This document shows, piece after piece, positions 19,309 through 27,785 of a DNA stretch of 64,000 nt. Made by a program: the position numbers and the translations under genes. Source of the DNA: Lentzea sp. NBRC 102530 (GTDB lineage: Bacteria; Actinomycetota; Actinomycetes; Mycobacteriales; Pseudonocardiaceae); NCBI RefSeq assembly GCF_030269365.1, contig NZ_BSTF01000003.1, positions 496,001 through 560,000 of the forward strand. The letters are read 5' to 3'. Position 1 is the first letter of the stretch. Each line of letters begins with the position of its first letter. Below the pieces are notes generated by a model, which made no database searches, was not told where the DNA came from, and was given only the letters and a program-made list of their open reading frames with translations.

Positions 19309-20505
19309 ATGTCGTCCCCTGAGCAATGGACGCACCCTGAGCCGGATGCAGCGCCGGCCGCCACTGCCGCGAAACCGACGGCGGAACAGGTGATCGCAGG
19401 CTTGCGAGCGACCGACGAGGGCGGTGCCGACCTGGTGCAGCTGCTCACCCCCGAGGGCGAGCGGGTCAGCCACCCCGACTTCGACATCGACATCACGGCG
19501 GAGGAGCTGCGCGGTCTGTACCGCGACATGGTCCTGATCCGCCGCGTCGACCGCGAGGCGAACGCGTTGCAGCGCAAGGGCCAGCTCGGCATCTGGGTGC
19601 CGCTGCTCGGCCAGGAGGCCGCCCAGATCGGCGCCGGCCGCGCGATGCGTCAGACGGACATGGCGTTCCCGAGCTACCGCGAGCACGGCATCGCGTGGAC
19701 CCGCGGGATCAACCCGACGGAGCTGCTCGGCATCTTCCGCGGCACGGACCAGGGCACCTGGGACCCGGTCGAGAAGCGCTTCCACCCGTACACGATCGTC
19801 ATCGGCAACCAGGTCCTCAACGCGGCCGGGTACGCGATGGGCCAGAAGTTCGACGGCAAGGTCGGCGACGACGAGGGAGAAGCCACCATGTGCTTCTTCG
19901 GCGACGGCGCGACCAGCCAGGGTGACGTGCACGAGGGCTTCGTGTGGGCCGCGGTCTACGACGCGCCGCTCGTCTTCTTCTGCCAGAACAACCAGTGGGC
20001 CATCTCCGAGCCCACCGAACGCCAGTCGCGGCTGCCGCTCTACCAGCGCGCCCGCGGCTACGGCTTCCCCGGCATCCGCGTCGACGGCAACGACGTCCTC
20101 GCGACGCTCGCCGTCACGAAGTGGGCGCTGGACGAGTGCCGCCACGGCAACGGCCCGATCCTCATCGAGGCGTTCACCTACCGGATGGACGCGCACACCA
20201 CCTCCGACGACCCGAGCCGCTACCGGCTGTCGGACGAGCTCGAGATGTGGAAGCTCAAGGACCCGATCGAGCGCGTGAAGGTCTACCTGGTCCGCCAGCA
20301 GTGGGCCGACCACGACTTCTTCGACGGCGTCGAGGCCGAGGCCGACAAGCTGGGCGAGGAGTTGCGCGAGTTCTGCACGAACATGCCCGACCCGCCCGCT
20401 GAACGGATCTTCAGCAACGTCTACGCCGAGGGCAGCCCCGTCCTCGACGCGCAGCGCGACGAATTCCTCGACTACGTCTCGGGTTTTGCTGGAGGTGAGC
20501 ACTGA
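19309..20505 (+). CDS. 2-oxoacid dehydrogenase E1 component, alpha subunit
   Basis: A 398-residue thiamine-diphosphate enzyme subunit. The ThDP motif starts GDGATSQGDVHEG (about residue 200) and ends with QNN some 20 residues later; the phosphorylation-loop type stretch AHTTSDDPSRYR is near 295. The sequence is the branched-chain/pyruvate E1alpha type used by mycobacterial PdhA/BkdA. ATG follows a strong AGAGGAGAAGG site. Its stop overlaps the E1beta ATG by one base. It decarboxylates a 2-oxoacid, probably a branched-chain one, together with E1beta; the substrate is inferred from family. Confidence 0.92.
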   Translation: MSSPEQWTHPEPDAAPAATAAKPTAEQVIAGLRATDEGGADLVQLLTPEGERVSHPDFDIDITAEELRGLYRDMVLIRRVDREANALQRKGQLGIWVPLLGQEAAQIGAGRAMRQTDMAFPSYREHGIAWTRGINPTELLGIFRGTDQGTWDPVEKRFHPYTIVIGNQVLNAAGYAMGQKFDGKVGDDEGEATMCFFGDGATSQGDVHEGFVWAAVYDAPLVFFCQNNQWAISEPTERQSRLPLYQRARGYGFPGIRVDGNDVLATLAVTKWALDECRHGNGPILIEAFTYRMDAHTTSDDPSRYRLSDELEMWKLKDPIERVKVYLVRQQWADHDFFDGVEAEADKLGEELREFCTNMPDPPAERIFSNVYAEGSPVLDAQRDEFLDYVSGFAGGEH

Positions 20506-21530
20506 TGGCTGCTCCGACCATGGACCGTTCCACGGCCGCTGCCCCGGCGTCCCCGGTGCAGACGCTCACGATCTCCAAGGCCCTGAACCTCGGGTTGCGG
20601 GCTTCGATGGAAGCCGACCCCAAGGTCATCATGATGGGCGAGGACATCGGCAAGCTCGGTGGCGTCTTCCGCATCACCGACGGCCTGCAGAAGGACTTCG
20701 GTGAGCAGCGCGTGCTCGACACGCCGCTCGCGGAGTCCGGCATCATCGGCACCGCCGTCGGCCTCGCGATCCGCGGCTACCGCCCGGTGTGCGAGATCCA
20801 GTTCGACGGCTTCATCTTTCCGGGCTTCGACCAGATCGTGTCGCAGGTCGCGAAGCTGCACTACCGCACCCAGGGCAAGATCAAGCTGCCCATGGTGATC
20901 CGCGTTCCGTTCGGTGGCGGCATCGGTGCGGTCGAGCACCACTCGGAGTCCCCGGAGTCGTACTTCGCGCACACCGCCGGCCTCAAGGTCGTCTCGTGCT
21001 CGAACCCGTCCGACGCGTACTGGATGATCCAGCAGGCGATCGACTGCGACGACCCGGTGCTGTTCTTCGAGCCGAAGCGCCGTTACTACGAGAAGGGCGA
21101 GGTCGACACCACCGCCACGCCCGGCGAGCTCTTCGAGTCGCGCGTGCTGCGTTCCGGCACGGACGCGACGCTGGTGGCGTACGGCCCGATGGTCCGCACG
21201 TCGCTCGACGCCGCCGCGGCCGCCGCGGAGGACGGCACCTCGCTCGAGGTGATCGACCTGCGCACGCTGTCGCCGCTCGACCTCGCGCCGGTCTACGACT
21301 CGGTGCGCCGCACCGGCCGTCTGATCGTCGTGTCCGAGGCGCCGTCCGAGTCCTCGATCAGCAGCGAGATTGCAGCGAAGGTCCAGCAGGAGTGCTTCTA
21401 CTCCTTGCAGGCACCGGTGCTGCGGGTGACCGGTTTCGACACCCCGTACCCGCCGTCGAAGCTCGAGGAGGAGTTCCTCCCCGACCTCGACCGGGTGCTG
21501 CACGCCGTCGACCGCTCTCTCGCCTGGTAA
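20505..21530 (+). CDS. 2-oxoacid dehydrogenase E1 component, beta subunit
   Basis: A 341-residue transketolase-type subunit with GEDIGKLGGVFRIT, DTPLAESGIIGTAVG, EIQFDGFIFPGFDQI and a C-terminal transketolase domain (GTDATLVAYGPM, IDLRTLSPLD). The first 17 residues are a low-complexity extension, so a start at the second ATG (MDRS) is possible, but the ATG in the TGATG junction has GGAGGTGAGC in front. It forms the alpha2-beta2 E1 with the upstream gene. Confidence 0.92.
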   Translation: MAAPTMDRSTAAAPASPVQTLTISKALNLGLRASMEADPKVIMMGEDIGKLGGVFRITDGLQKDFGEQRVLDTPLAESGIIGTAVGLAIRGYRPVCEIQFDGFIFPGFDQIVSQVAKLHYRTQGKIKLPMVIRVPFGGGIGAVEHHSESPESYFAHTAGLKVVSCSNPSDAYWMIQQAIDCDDPVLFFEPKRRYYEKGEVDTTATPGELFESRVLRSGTDATLVAYGPMVRTSLDAAAAAAEDGTSLEVIDLRTLSPLDLAPVYDSVRRTGRLIVVSEAPSESSISSEIAAKVQQECFYSLQAPVLRVTGFDTPYPPSKLEEEFLPDLDRVLHAVDRSLAW

Positions 21531-21544
21531 GGGGACAACCGGAA

Positions 21545-22948
21545 ATGCCGCAGTACAAGCAATTCCCCCTGCCCGACACGGCGGAGGGGCTGACCGAGGC
21601 CGACATCCTCACCTGGCACGTCAAGCCGGGCGACACCGTCACGGTCAACCAGATCATCGTCGAGATCGAGACGGCCAAGGCCGCCGTCGAACTGCCGTGC
21701 CCGTGGGCGGGCGTCGTGACCGAGCTGCTGGCCGAGCCGGGCCAGACCGTCGAGGTGGGCGTCCCGATCATCACGATCGACACCGACCCCGGTGGCGCGG
21801 CCGCCCCTGCCGCTCCCGTTGCGGCAGAGGCGAACGGCACCTCGTCCGGCAAGATCGGCGAGGAGATGCCGGGCGGCCGCATCGCGACGCTCGTCGGCTA
21901 CGGCCCGAAGTCCGGTGCGGCGAAGCGCCGTGCCCGCAAGGACTCCGCGCCCGCCGCTGCTCCGGCCGCCGCCGTCGTGGCACCTCCGGCTCCTGCTCCT
22001 GTCGTGGCGCCGCCTGCTCCTGTCGTGGCGCCGCCTGCTCCGGTGGTCGTCGCTGCTCCGGTGCAGGCACCGGGCGGGTACGTCCCGCTGGCCAAGCCGC
22101 CGGTCCGCAAGCTGGCCAAGGACCTGGGCGTCGACCTGCACGCCCTGACGGGTTCCGGCCCCGGCGGCGTGATCACCCGCGAGGACGTCGAAACCGCCGT
22201 CTCCGCCCCGGCTGCTCCCGCCGCTGTCGCGTCCTATGTGGACAACGGCACGCGTGAACGCCGGGTCCCCATCAAGGGCGTCCGCAAGGCCACCGCCCAG
22301 GCGATGGTGGACAGCGCGTTCACCGCACCGCACGTCACCGAGTTCCTGACGGTCGACGTGACCCCGATGATGGAACTGCGCGCGCGCCTCAAGAACGCGC
22401 CGGAGTTCCGCGGCGTGAAGCTGACCCCGCTGGCGTTCTGCGCCAAGGCGGTCGTCCTCGCGGCCCGCCGCACCCCCGACGTCAACGCGACGTGGGACAG
22501 CGCCGCCAACGAGATCGTCTACAAGGACTACGTCCACCTGGGCATCGCGGCAGCCACGCCGCGCGGCCTGGTGGTCCCGAAGGTCCGCGACGCCGACCGC
22601 ATGTCCCTCAAGGAACTCGCGGTGGCACTGGACGAACTCGCCACGGTCGCCCGCGACGGCAAGACGTCACCGGCCGACATGATGAACGGCACCATCACGA
22701 TCACCAACGTCGGCGTCTTCGGCGTCGACACCGGCACGCCGATCCTCAACCCGGGCGAGTCCGCGATCCTCGCCCTGGGCGCGATCCGCGACATGCCGTG
22801 GGTGGTCGACGGCGAGATCAAGGTCCGCAAGATCTGCCAGCTCGCGCTGTCGTTCGACCACCGCGTGGTGGACGGCCAGCAGGGTTCGCAGTTCCTGGCC
22901 GACGTCGGCGCACTCCTGGCCGAGCCGGGCATCGCGATGACCTACTGA
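21545..22948 (+). CDS. 2-oxoacid dehydrogenase E2, dihydrolipoamide acyltransferase
   Basis: A 467-residue E2 with one lipoyl domain (1-80; lipoyl Lys45 in ETAKA), an Ala/Pro/Val linker (about 140-180), a peripheral subunit-binding domain (about 183-218, KLAKDLGVDLHALTGSGPGGVI) and the catalytic acyltransferase domain with SFDHRVVDG (His439, Asp443). The linker contains a 21-bp tandem duplication. Start ATG after AAGGGGA, 14 bp after E1beta. No E3 gene follows; a lipoamide dehydrogenase elsewhere must serve the complex. Substrate probably branched-chain acyl groups, by similarity to mycobacterial BkdC. Confidence 0.92.
   Translation: MPQYKQFPLPDTAEGLTEADILTWHVKPGDTVTVNQIIVEIETAKAAVELPCPWAGVVTELLAEPGQTVEVGVPIITIDTDPGGAAAPAAPVAAEANGTSSGKIGEEMPGGRIATLVGYGPKSGAAKRRARKDSAPAAAPAAAVVAPPAPAPVVAPPAPVVAPPAPVVVAAPVQAPGGYVPLAKPPVRKLAKDLGVDLHALTGSGPGGVITREDVETAVSAPAAPAAVASYVDNGTRERRVPIKGVRKATAQAMVDSAFTAPHVTEFLTVDVTPMMELRARLKNAPEFRGVKLTPLAFCAKAVVLAARRTPDVNATWDSAANEIVYKDYVHLGIAAATPRGLVVPKVRDADRMSLKELAVALDELATVARDGKTSPADMMNGTITITNVGVFGVDTGTPILNPGESAILALGAIRDMPWVVDGEIKVRKICQLALSFDHRVVDGQQGSQFLADVGALLAEPGIAMTY
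21994..22035 (+). repeat. 21-bp tandem duplication in the E2 linker
   Basis: Two perfect 21-bp copies (21994-22014 and 22015-22035), each encoding seven residues of the APVVAPP type. Being in frame, the duplication only lengthens the flexible linker between the lipoyl and binding domains. Confidence 0.85.
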
Positions 22949-22961
22949 GAACCCGGAAACG

Positions 22962-23000
22962 GGGTGCCCTTCCGTCGTTTCGAACGACGGAAGGGCACCC
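22962..23000. terminator. strong bidirectional terminator between convergent genes
   Basis: An 18-bp perfect stem (22962-22979 with 22983-23000) around a 3-base loop, starting GGGTGCCCTTCC and ending in the complement, followed by TGTTTCCCTT. It separates the E2 gene from the convergent ChW-like gene and can serve both. Confidence 0.9.
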
Positions 23001-23015
23001 TGTTTCCCTTGTGCG

Positions 23016-23621
23016 CTACTGGATCGTGCCGGTCAGCGCTTCCATCCGCCGGAACTGGCTGATGGTGCCGACCGCGGTGAGGATGCCGGCCCCGTTGCAC
23101 CGGTACCCCATCCAGCCGAGGTCAGCCACGTGCGCCTCCGCGCAGGTGGTCCGGACGGTGCTGCCGAACCTGATCGCCTCGATCCGGCGGAACTGTCCGG
23201 TGGTGCCGACCCGGCCGACCCGTCCGTCTCCCATGCACAACGTGGCCTGCCAGGCCACGTCCTGGACGTGTGCCTGCATGCAGGTGTGACCGCCGGTGTT
23301 GTTGCCGAAGAACTCGACTGCCTCGAGCCTGCGGAACTGGCCCGTCGTGCCGGCGAACGCCCAGCTGCCGTCGTCGCTGCAGTCCCAGCCCATCCAGCCG
23401 AGGTCCTGGACGTGGCCGCGGAAGCAGACCACGGGGGCCGCGCTCAGCCCCAGGTCGGTCGGGGCGTTCACGGTACCGGCAGGCTCCGGGCCCACGGCGC
23501 CGATGCTGACCGGAGCGTCCCACGACTCGTCCGCCGCGCTCGCGGGTGAGGCGGGAAGCAACGTGGCGATTAGGCAGGCCGCACCCAGCGTCAATTTCAG
23601 TGCACGCGAAAAACTACCCAT
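23016..23621 (-). CDS. secreted protein with three ChW-like repeats
   Basis: A 201-residue exported protein. ATG after GGGGGAAATTG, signal peptide about residues 1-29 (cut after ASA). Residues 66-105, 114-153 and 160-198 are three copies of a repeat with the pattern C-x3-HVQDLGWMG-x2-C followed by GTTGQFRRLEA. This resembles the clostridial hydrophobic-W (ChW) repeat, here with a conserved Cys pair in each copy that could form a disulphide. ChW proteins are cell-surface or secreted and bind other proteins or wall. The gene stands alone between two convergent or divergent neighbours. Function unknown. Confidence 0.8.
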   Translation of the reverse strand: MGSFSRALKLTLGAACLIATLLPASPASAADESWDAPVSIGAVGPEPAGTVNAPTDLGLSAAPVVCFRGHVQDLGWMGWDCSDDGSWAFAGTTGQFRRLEAVEFFGNNTGGHTCMQAHVQDVAWQATLCMGDGRVGRVGTTGQFRRIEAIRFGSTVRTTCAEAHVADLGWMGYRCNGAGILTAVGTISQFRRMEALTGTIQ

Positions 23622-23854
23622 CAATTTCCCCCAGAAAACGTCGGGAAGCACGCCGAAGAGACCTTCTCCACGAAGGTCGCGAATCGGCTTTGCCCCCCAG
23701 GCAATCCCAACTCGATCAAAATTCCACAGGTCGAGCCGTGTCGTCACTCGGTCATTCGGGGCAATCGTCCGGGAGTCCCTCGTTCGCGTGAAGTTGATCG
23801 AGGGCTCCCTCTGCACTTGCGGGACGCCACCGGATGACGTGCGACGCTGGCTTC

Positions 23855-24037
23855 ATGATCGAGGACAACGGCGGGTACTTCATCGGCTGGGGCACGTTGA
23901 GTTTGATCAACGCGGGCCTGGCGCAGGCCAAGGGCCGCAGCGGGCTCGCCTGGTTCCTGCTGTCGTTGCTCCTGGGGCCGATCGCGACGTTCCTGATCGT
24001 CGTCATGGGCCCGTTGGTTCCTCGCCGCGAACCTTGA
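23855..24037 (+). CDS. small membrane protein, unknown
   Basis: A 60-residue protein (67 if an ATG at 23834 is used) with two hydrophobic segments (YFIGWGTLSLINAGLA and LAWFLLSLLLGPIATFLIVV) separated by a basic KGRSG turn, a hairpin-type membrane protein. The second segment ends MGPLVPRREP. No strong ribosome site precedes either ATG. Its 3' end overlaps the convergent pentapeptide-type gene by 35 bp. No family is recognised; coding status is supported by the membrane-hairpin pattern only. Confidence 0.55.
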   Translation: MIEDNGGYFIGWGTLSLINAGLAQAKGRSGLAWFLLSLLLGPIATFLIVVMGPLVPRREP

Positions 24038-25235
24038 GCCATTTCGCGGGCTTCGGGCTGATCTCGAACGTTCCGCCGGTCACGGCGTTGTCCCGCCACC
24101 ACACGAACTGGTGCTCGGGGTCGAGGGACCTCAGGAGCACAGTGCACTCCACCAGGGTGCAGGCCTCCACGAAGAGGAATCCGAGCGAGCCCCGGTCGGC
24201 GTCGGCACCCAGCATCTCGGTGAAGTTCAGCGTGCTGTCCGTCAGGGCCGAGTGCTCGATTCGGACGGCTGCGGTGTCGACGTTCATGTCTTCCGCCTGC
24301 AGCTCACTGCTGACGAACTCGCAGCGGTCGAAGTGCAGCCGACGACTCCGCAGTTCGCTCCCGCCCAGGTCGATCGTCGTGCGGTCGAAGGTGCAGCCGA
24401 CGAAATCCGAGGGCCGCCCGGCGAAGACCGCGTCGCGGAAGTTGACGACGGTTTCGGTGAACGTGGCGCCGGTGAACCGCAGTGGTCCGTGGAAGACGGT
24501 GCCGTCGAACGACGTGAGTTCACCGGTGAACTCGGCGCCGTCGAAGATCACCGGACTCTCGAACCTCAGGCCGCCGAAGTCCGCACCGTCGAACTCGAAG
24601 CCGCTGAAGTCGAAGGTCAGCGCTGACCAGGAGACCGCTTCCCGCTGTCCGTCGAGCCTGGACCGCATGGCTCGGAAGATCTTGGTCACGACCTCGGTGT
24701 CGTCCTTTGCGAGTTTGGCGGCGTCGATCAGGGTGTCCACGCACATCTGTCGCTGTGCTTCCCAGTCGTCGGCGAGGGAGGCCATCGCGGAGACGCCGGC
24801 GACGCGCAGACCGATCTGCTCACCGGCAAGCAGTTCGGCCGCGACCTTGAAGCGTTCGTAGAACAGCTTGGTGTGCTCGCGTTCCTCCTGGTTGAGAGCG
24901 TGCAGGTGCGCCGCCTCCGTGACGCGCTGCTTGCGGTAGTTCACCGCCAGCGCCACCACACCGCCGAACCCGGCCACCACGGCGAGCCCGATCTTCAGCA
25001 GGTCCAGCATCTCGGTCGTCGTGAACGCGGCCTGCTTCGGCATCGTCGGCCAGCCGAGCAGCCACAGCAGCCCGCCACCCGCCGCCGCAGCCACGAGTGC
25101 CGCGATCAGCAGCCAGCTGACGATCGACGTCCAGACCGGGGACTGCGCCTCCCGCCTGCTCCGCTGCCAAAGGCGCAACAGCAGCCACATCGCGAGCGCC
25201 CCCAGCGCCCAGTACTGCCAGGTGATCGTCCCCAC
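24003..25235 (-). CDS. membrane protein with pentapeptide-type repeats
   Basis: A 410-residue protein. Three hydrophobic segments lie at about 8-22, 36-62 and 82-102, then a charged helical linker (about 105-200) and a repeat region from about 215 with FDFSGFEFDGADFGGLRF, FDGAEFTG, FTGATFTE and similar, the A(D/N)LXX-type pentapeptide fold of a right-handed quadrilateral helix. This layout, N-terminal membrane anchor plus cytoplasmic pentapeptide domain, is common and uncharacterised in actinobacteria. GTG start. It is divergent from the merR gene, with only 62 bp between, so the MerR operator may also govern it. Confidence 0.75.
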   Translation of the reverse strand: MGTITWQYWALGALAMWLLLRLWQRSRREAQSPVWTSIVSWLLIAALVAAAAGGGLLWLLGWPTMPKQAAFTTTEMLDLLKIGLAVVAGFGGVVALAVNYRKQRVTEAAHLHALNQEEREHTKLFYERFKVAAELLAGEQIGLRVAGVSAMASLADDWEAQRQMCVDTLIDAAKLAKDDTEVVTKIFRAMRSRLDGQREAVSWSALTFDFSGFEFDGADFGGLRFESPVIFDGAEFTGELTSFDGTVFHGPLRFTGATFTETVVNFRDAVFAGRPSDFVGCTFDRTTIDLGGSELRSRRLHFDRCEFVSSELQAEDMNVDTAAVRIEHSALTDSTLNFTEMLGADADRGSLGFLFVEACTLVECTVLLRSLDPEHQFVWWRDNAVTGGTFEISPKPAKWLKVRGEEPTGP

Positions 25236-25259
25236 ACAGGTGATCGTGCCTCATTCGGG

Positions 25260-25290
25260 TTGACCCTCCAGCAACTGGAGGGTTCACAGT
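25260..25290 (+). promoter_or_regulatory. MerR-type promoter/operator with 19-bp spacer
   Basis: TTGACC (25260-25265) and CACAGT (25285-25290) are separated by 19 bp, the over-long spacer typical of MerR-controlled promoters. The spacer is covered by a perfect inverted repeat: ACCCTCCAG (25263-25271) and CTGGAGGGT (25275-25283) around CAA. The predicted transcription start is at or next to the merR GTG, about 8 bp past the -10 box. Confidence 0.8.
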
Positions 25291-25297
25291 AGTTCTC

Positions 25298-26218
25298 GTG
25301 ACGCGCTACCAGATCGGTGAGCTGGCCAGGATGACCGGACTCACCGTCCGCACCATCAGGTTCTACTCCGACTCGGGCCTCATCCCGCCCGCGGACAGGA
25401 CCACCGGTGGCTACCGCACCTACGACGTCGAGGCCGTGGCGAGGCTGAAGCTGGTCCGGACGCTGCGAGACCTGGGCGTGGACCTGCCGACCGCCGGCCG
25501 CGTGCTGGCGCGGGAGGTGTCGGTGACGGACGTGGCGCGGGCACACGCGGACGCGATCGACGCGCAGATGAGGACGTTGCGGCTCAGGCGAGCCGTGCTG
25601 CGCGCCGTCGCCAAGGGAGGGGAGATGGAACTGATGAACGAACTGGCTCGGATGTCGGACGAGGAGCGCCAGCGCATCCTCGACGACTTCTTCGAGGAGG
25701 TGTTCGGGCCGTACGAGCTGGATCCGCAGTTCGAGCAGCACATGCGGTCCGTGCGCGTCGAGCTGCCGGACGACCCGTCGACCGAGCAGCTGGAGGCGTG
25801 GGTCGAGCTCGCGAAGCTCGTGCAGGACCCGGACTTCCGCGCGACCGTCAAGCGGATGTCGCAGCAGCACGAGGAACAGCGCCGCAGCGGCAAGGACATG
25901 AGCCCGCCTGGGGACAACCAGATGGAGGCGTTCAACTTCGCCATCGCCCAGGCCCGCGAGGCGCTCGACGCCGGCATCGCGCCGGAGTCCGCCGAGGCGC
26001 GGGCCGTGGTGGACCGCGTCAACGCCAACTGGGCGCGGGCGCTGGACCTGCCGAACGACGAGACCCTCGTGGCGAAGCTGCGCGAGCTCTCCGACTTCGC
26101 CGACCCGCGCGCCGAGCGCTACTGGGTGCTGATCGCGAGGATCAACGGCTGGCCCGCCATGCCGGACCACTCGCGCGAACGCGCCTGGCTGCGCGAAGCC
26201 GGCCAGCCCTTCGGCTAA
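25298..26218 (+). CDS. MerR-family transcriptional regulator
   Basis: A 306-residue regulator. The N-terminal MerR winged helix is clear (YQIGELARMTGLTVRTIRFY, then GYRTYD) with the dimerisation helix to about residue 115. The remaining 190 residues are helical, charged and of no family I recognise; there is no Cys metal site. GTG start lies directly downstream of a 19-bp-spacer promoter, so the mRNA is probably leaderless and the gene autoregulated. Possible targets are itself and the divergent pentapeptide-type membrane gene. Confidence 0.88.
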   Translation: MTRYQIGELARMTGLTVRTIRFYSDSGLIPPADRTTGGYRTYDVEAVARLKLVRTLRDLGVDLPTAGRVLAREVSVTDVARAHADAIDAQMRTLRLRRAVLRAVAKGGEMELMNELARMSDEERQRILDDFFEEVFGPYELDPQFEQHMRSVRVELPDDPSTEQLEAWVELAKLVQDPDFRATVKRMSQQHEEQRRSGKDMSPPGDNQMEAFNFAIAQAREALDAGIAPESAEARAVVDRVNANWARALDLPNDETLVAKLRELSDFADPRAERYWVLIARINGWPAMPDHSRERAWLREAGQPFG

Positions 26219-26286
26219 ACACCTCTGAACCTGCGGGAACCAGCTGGGCGCCCAGCTCGTTTCCGTGGCAACGAAGGGGGATCGTC

Positions 26287-26613
26287 ATGTCCGCACTGTT
26301 CGAGATCTTCGGAGCCGTCCTCGGCGAGACGTTCGGCCAGTCCGAGGAGGACCGTTCACGCGGCGACGCCGATGTCCTCATCGACGGCGAGTGGCAGGAG
26401 GGCGAACTGTTCTTCGGCCCCACCAAAATCATCTGGGACGAACGCATCATCTTCAGCGACGCCGAAGGCCGCGTCGAGCAGATCGTCGACCAGGACCCGC
26501 CGCACCCGAACTTCGTGGTGCTCCGCTTCCGCCGCCCGCACGACGTGGTCCACCTGGCCGTGCACCACCGCGAACTCAAGCGCGTAGGCGCAGTCCTGAC
26601 CCTGCCGCTCTAA
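26287..26613 (+). CDS. small acidic protein, unknown
   Basis: A 108-residue cytoplasmic protein. ATG with GAAGGGGG ribosome site. After a short N-terminal helix (LFEIFGAVLGETFG) it is beta-rich, with alternating patterns such as LIDGEWQEGELFFGPTKIIW and FVVLRFRRPHDVVHLAVH, suggesting a small beta-barrel or PH-like fold. No motif or family is recognised. The stop overlaps the convergent SNase-like gene by 4 bp. It may be cotranscribed with merR, 68 bp upstream. Confidence 0.6.
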   Translation: MSALFEIFGAVLGETFGQSEEDRSRGDADVLIDGEWQEGELFFGPTKIIWDERIIFSDAEGRVEQIVDQDPPHPNFVVLRFRRPHDVVHLAVHHRELKRVGAVLTLPL

Positions 26614-27338
26614 CGCAGCCCTTTGACGACGTTCCGCAGCTCGGCTTCCTTGCGGTACAACGTGGGCACCGCCTTGGTGACCTTGGACAACAACACCGTC
26701 TGCTCCACCGGCGCCACCGCGTCCCAAGTGAGCCCACCAGGCTTGGCCAACTGCTCCACCAACCCGATGGCGCTCTTCGCCGTGTCCGCGGCCACCGTCA
26801 ACTCGGTCCTGCCGGCCCGCAACGACTGAGCCTCGACCACAGCCGCAGCATCGGTGATCGCCTTCACCCGCCCGGGCAACGTGCAGGGCACCTCAGGCGA
26901 GTGCAACCCCTTCCGCAACTCCACAGCGGAGTTGTTGGCCCGCTTCACCGCATCCAGGAACCGAGTGCCCTCGGCAGTGGGCACGGCCAACCCCTCACCG
27001 ACCACAGCGGCGTTGACCAGACCGTCCTGTGTGGACAGCGCAGCGAGCGCCCCGTCCCACTCGACGGTCACCGGCGTCCCCTCGGGCAACAACTCGCCGA
27101 GGAACTTCCGCGACTCCGCGTACAAACACTCGTCCGCGGCAGGAGCGACAACGTTCGCGAGCTTCACGGTCACGACCCGATCGCCCTCGCGCACCTCGAC
27201 CGCACCGGCGTCGACCACCCGAACCACCTGGCTGACCACTGGTCCAGGCTCGGGCCGGTCCACGAGCACCACGACGCAGGCGCTGCCTGCGGCCCCGACC
27301 AGGACCGCAGCGGCCATCAACACATCCGGGAGCACCAC
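26610..27338 (-). CDS. membrane-anchored degenerate SNase-like protein
   Basis: A 242-residue protein with an N-terminal hydrophobic anchor (VLMAAAVLVGAAGSACVVVLV, residues 6-26). Residues 35-140 follow the staphylococcal-nuclease fold: VVRVVDAGAVEV at the DGDT position, VKLANVVAPAADE at the RL-x-GID-x-PE position, then an EA-x-FL-type helix. The catalytic Arg and Glu of that motif are Lys and Ala, so nuclease activity is unlikely. The last 100 residues are helical and unassigned. GTG start. Role unknown; perhaps a binding module outside the membrane. Confidence 0.6.
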   Translation of the reverse strand: MVLPDVLMAAAVLVGAAGSACVVVLVDRPEPGPVVSQVVRVVDAGAVEVREGDRVVTVKLANVVAPAADECLYAESRKFLGELLPEGTPVTVEWDGALAALSTQDGLVNAAVVGEGLAVPTAEGTRFLDAVKRANNSAVELRKGLHSPEVPCTLPGRVKAITDAAAVVEAQSLRAGRTELTVAADTAKSAIGLVEQLAKPGGLTWDAVAPVEQTVLLSKVTKAVPTLYRKEAELRNVVKGLR

Positions 27339-27522
27339 GATCCCCCTAACGCCGACCTACTGGGCTGATCGGCGTAGTGGAACCCCGCGTTACTCCTCGC
27401 GGTCGGCAGCTCACAGCCAGCTGATCGGAGTTGGGCCGATGGGGTGCTCGGCAACGCCCAGAGTTGCGTCCTCGGTGAGCCCGGCGATGGGGAACGACAA
27501 GCCCACAAACCCGGGAGACGAG

Positions 27523-27747
27523 ATGTCCTGGACCTGCAACAAGTGTCGCCACACCAACCGCGACGATGACGCCGCGATCTGCGGGGGTTGCCGCAAGACC
27601 AACCCCGCTCGCAACCCCCACAACCCGCACACGCCTCAGCACCAGTCGCTGGGCAGGGTCACGTGCCCGCACTGCGGCTACTCGAACGCGAGCGGCCAGG
27701 ACAAGACCTGTTACAGGTGTGACAAGCAGTTGAGATCGAAGCGCTGA
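27523..27747 (+). CDS. 74-residue double zinc-knuckle (RanBP2-type) protein
   Basis: A 74-residue protein, ATG after GGGAGACGAG. It contains two zinc knuckles of the same layout, C-x2-C-x3-N-x7-C-x2-C: residues 5-23 (with Trp3 ahead) and 48-66. The first closely follows the RanBP2-type finger consensus W-x-C-x2-4-C-x3-N-x6-C-x2-C, with one extra residue before the third Cys. The two are joined by a His/Pro/Asn-rich linker (24-47), and the C-terminus is basic. RanBP2 fingers bind ubiquitin or single-stranded RNA in eukaryotes; a nucleic-acid role here is inference. Terminator immediately downstream. Confidence 0.75.
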   Translation: MSWTCNKCRHTNRDDDAAICGGCRKTNPARNPHNPHTPQHQSLGRVTCPHCGYSNASGQDKTCYRCDKQLRSKR

Positions 27748-27749
27748 CG

Positions 27750-27780
27750 GCGTGGGCTCGCCGTGACGGCGAGCCCACGC
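27750..27780. terminator. hairpin terminator between convergent genes
   Basis: GCGTGGGCTCGCC (27750-27762) pairs perfectly with GGCGAGCCCACGC (27768-27780) around a 5-base loop. It lies in the 38-bp gap between the zinc-knuckle gene and the acyl-CoA dehydrogenase gene, so it can serve both. No long T-run follows. Confidence 0.75.
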
Positions 27781-27785
27781 TCAGC

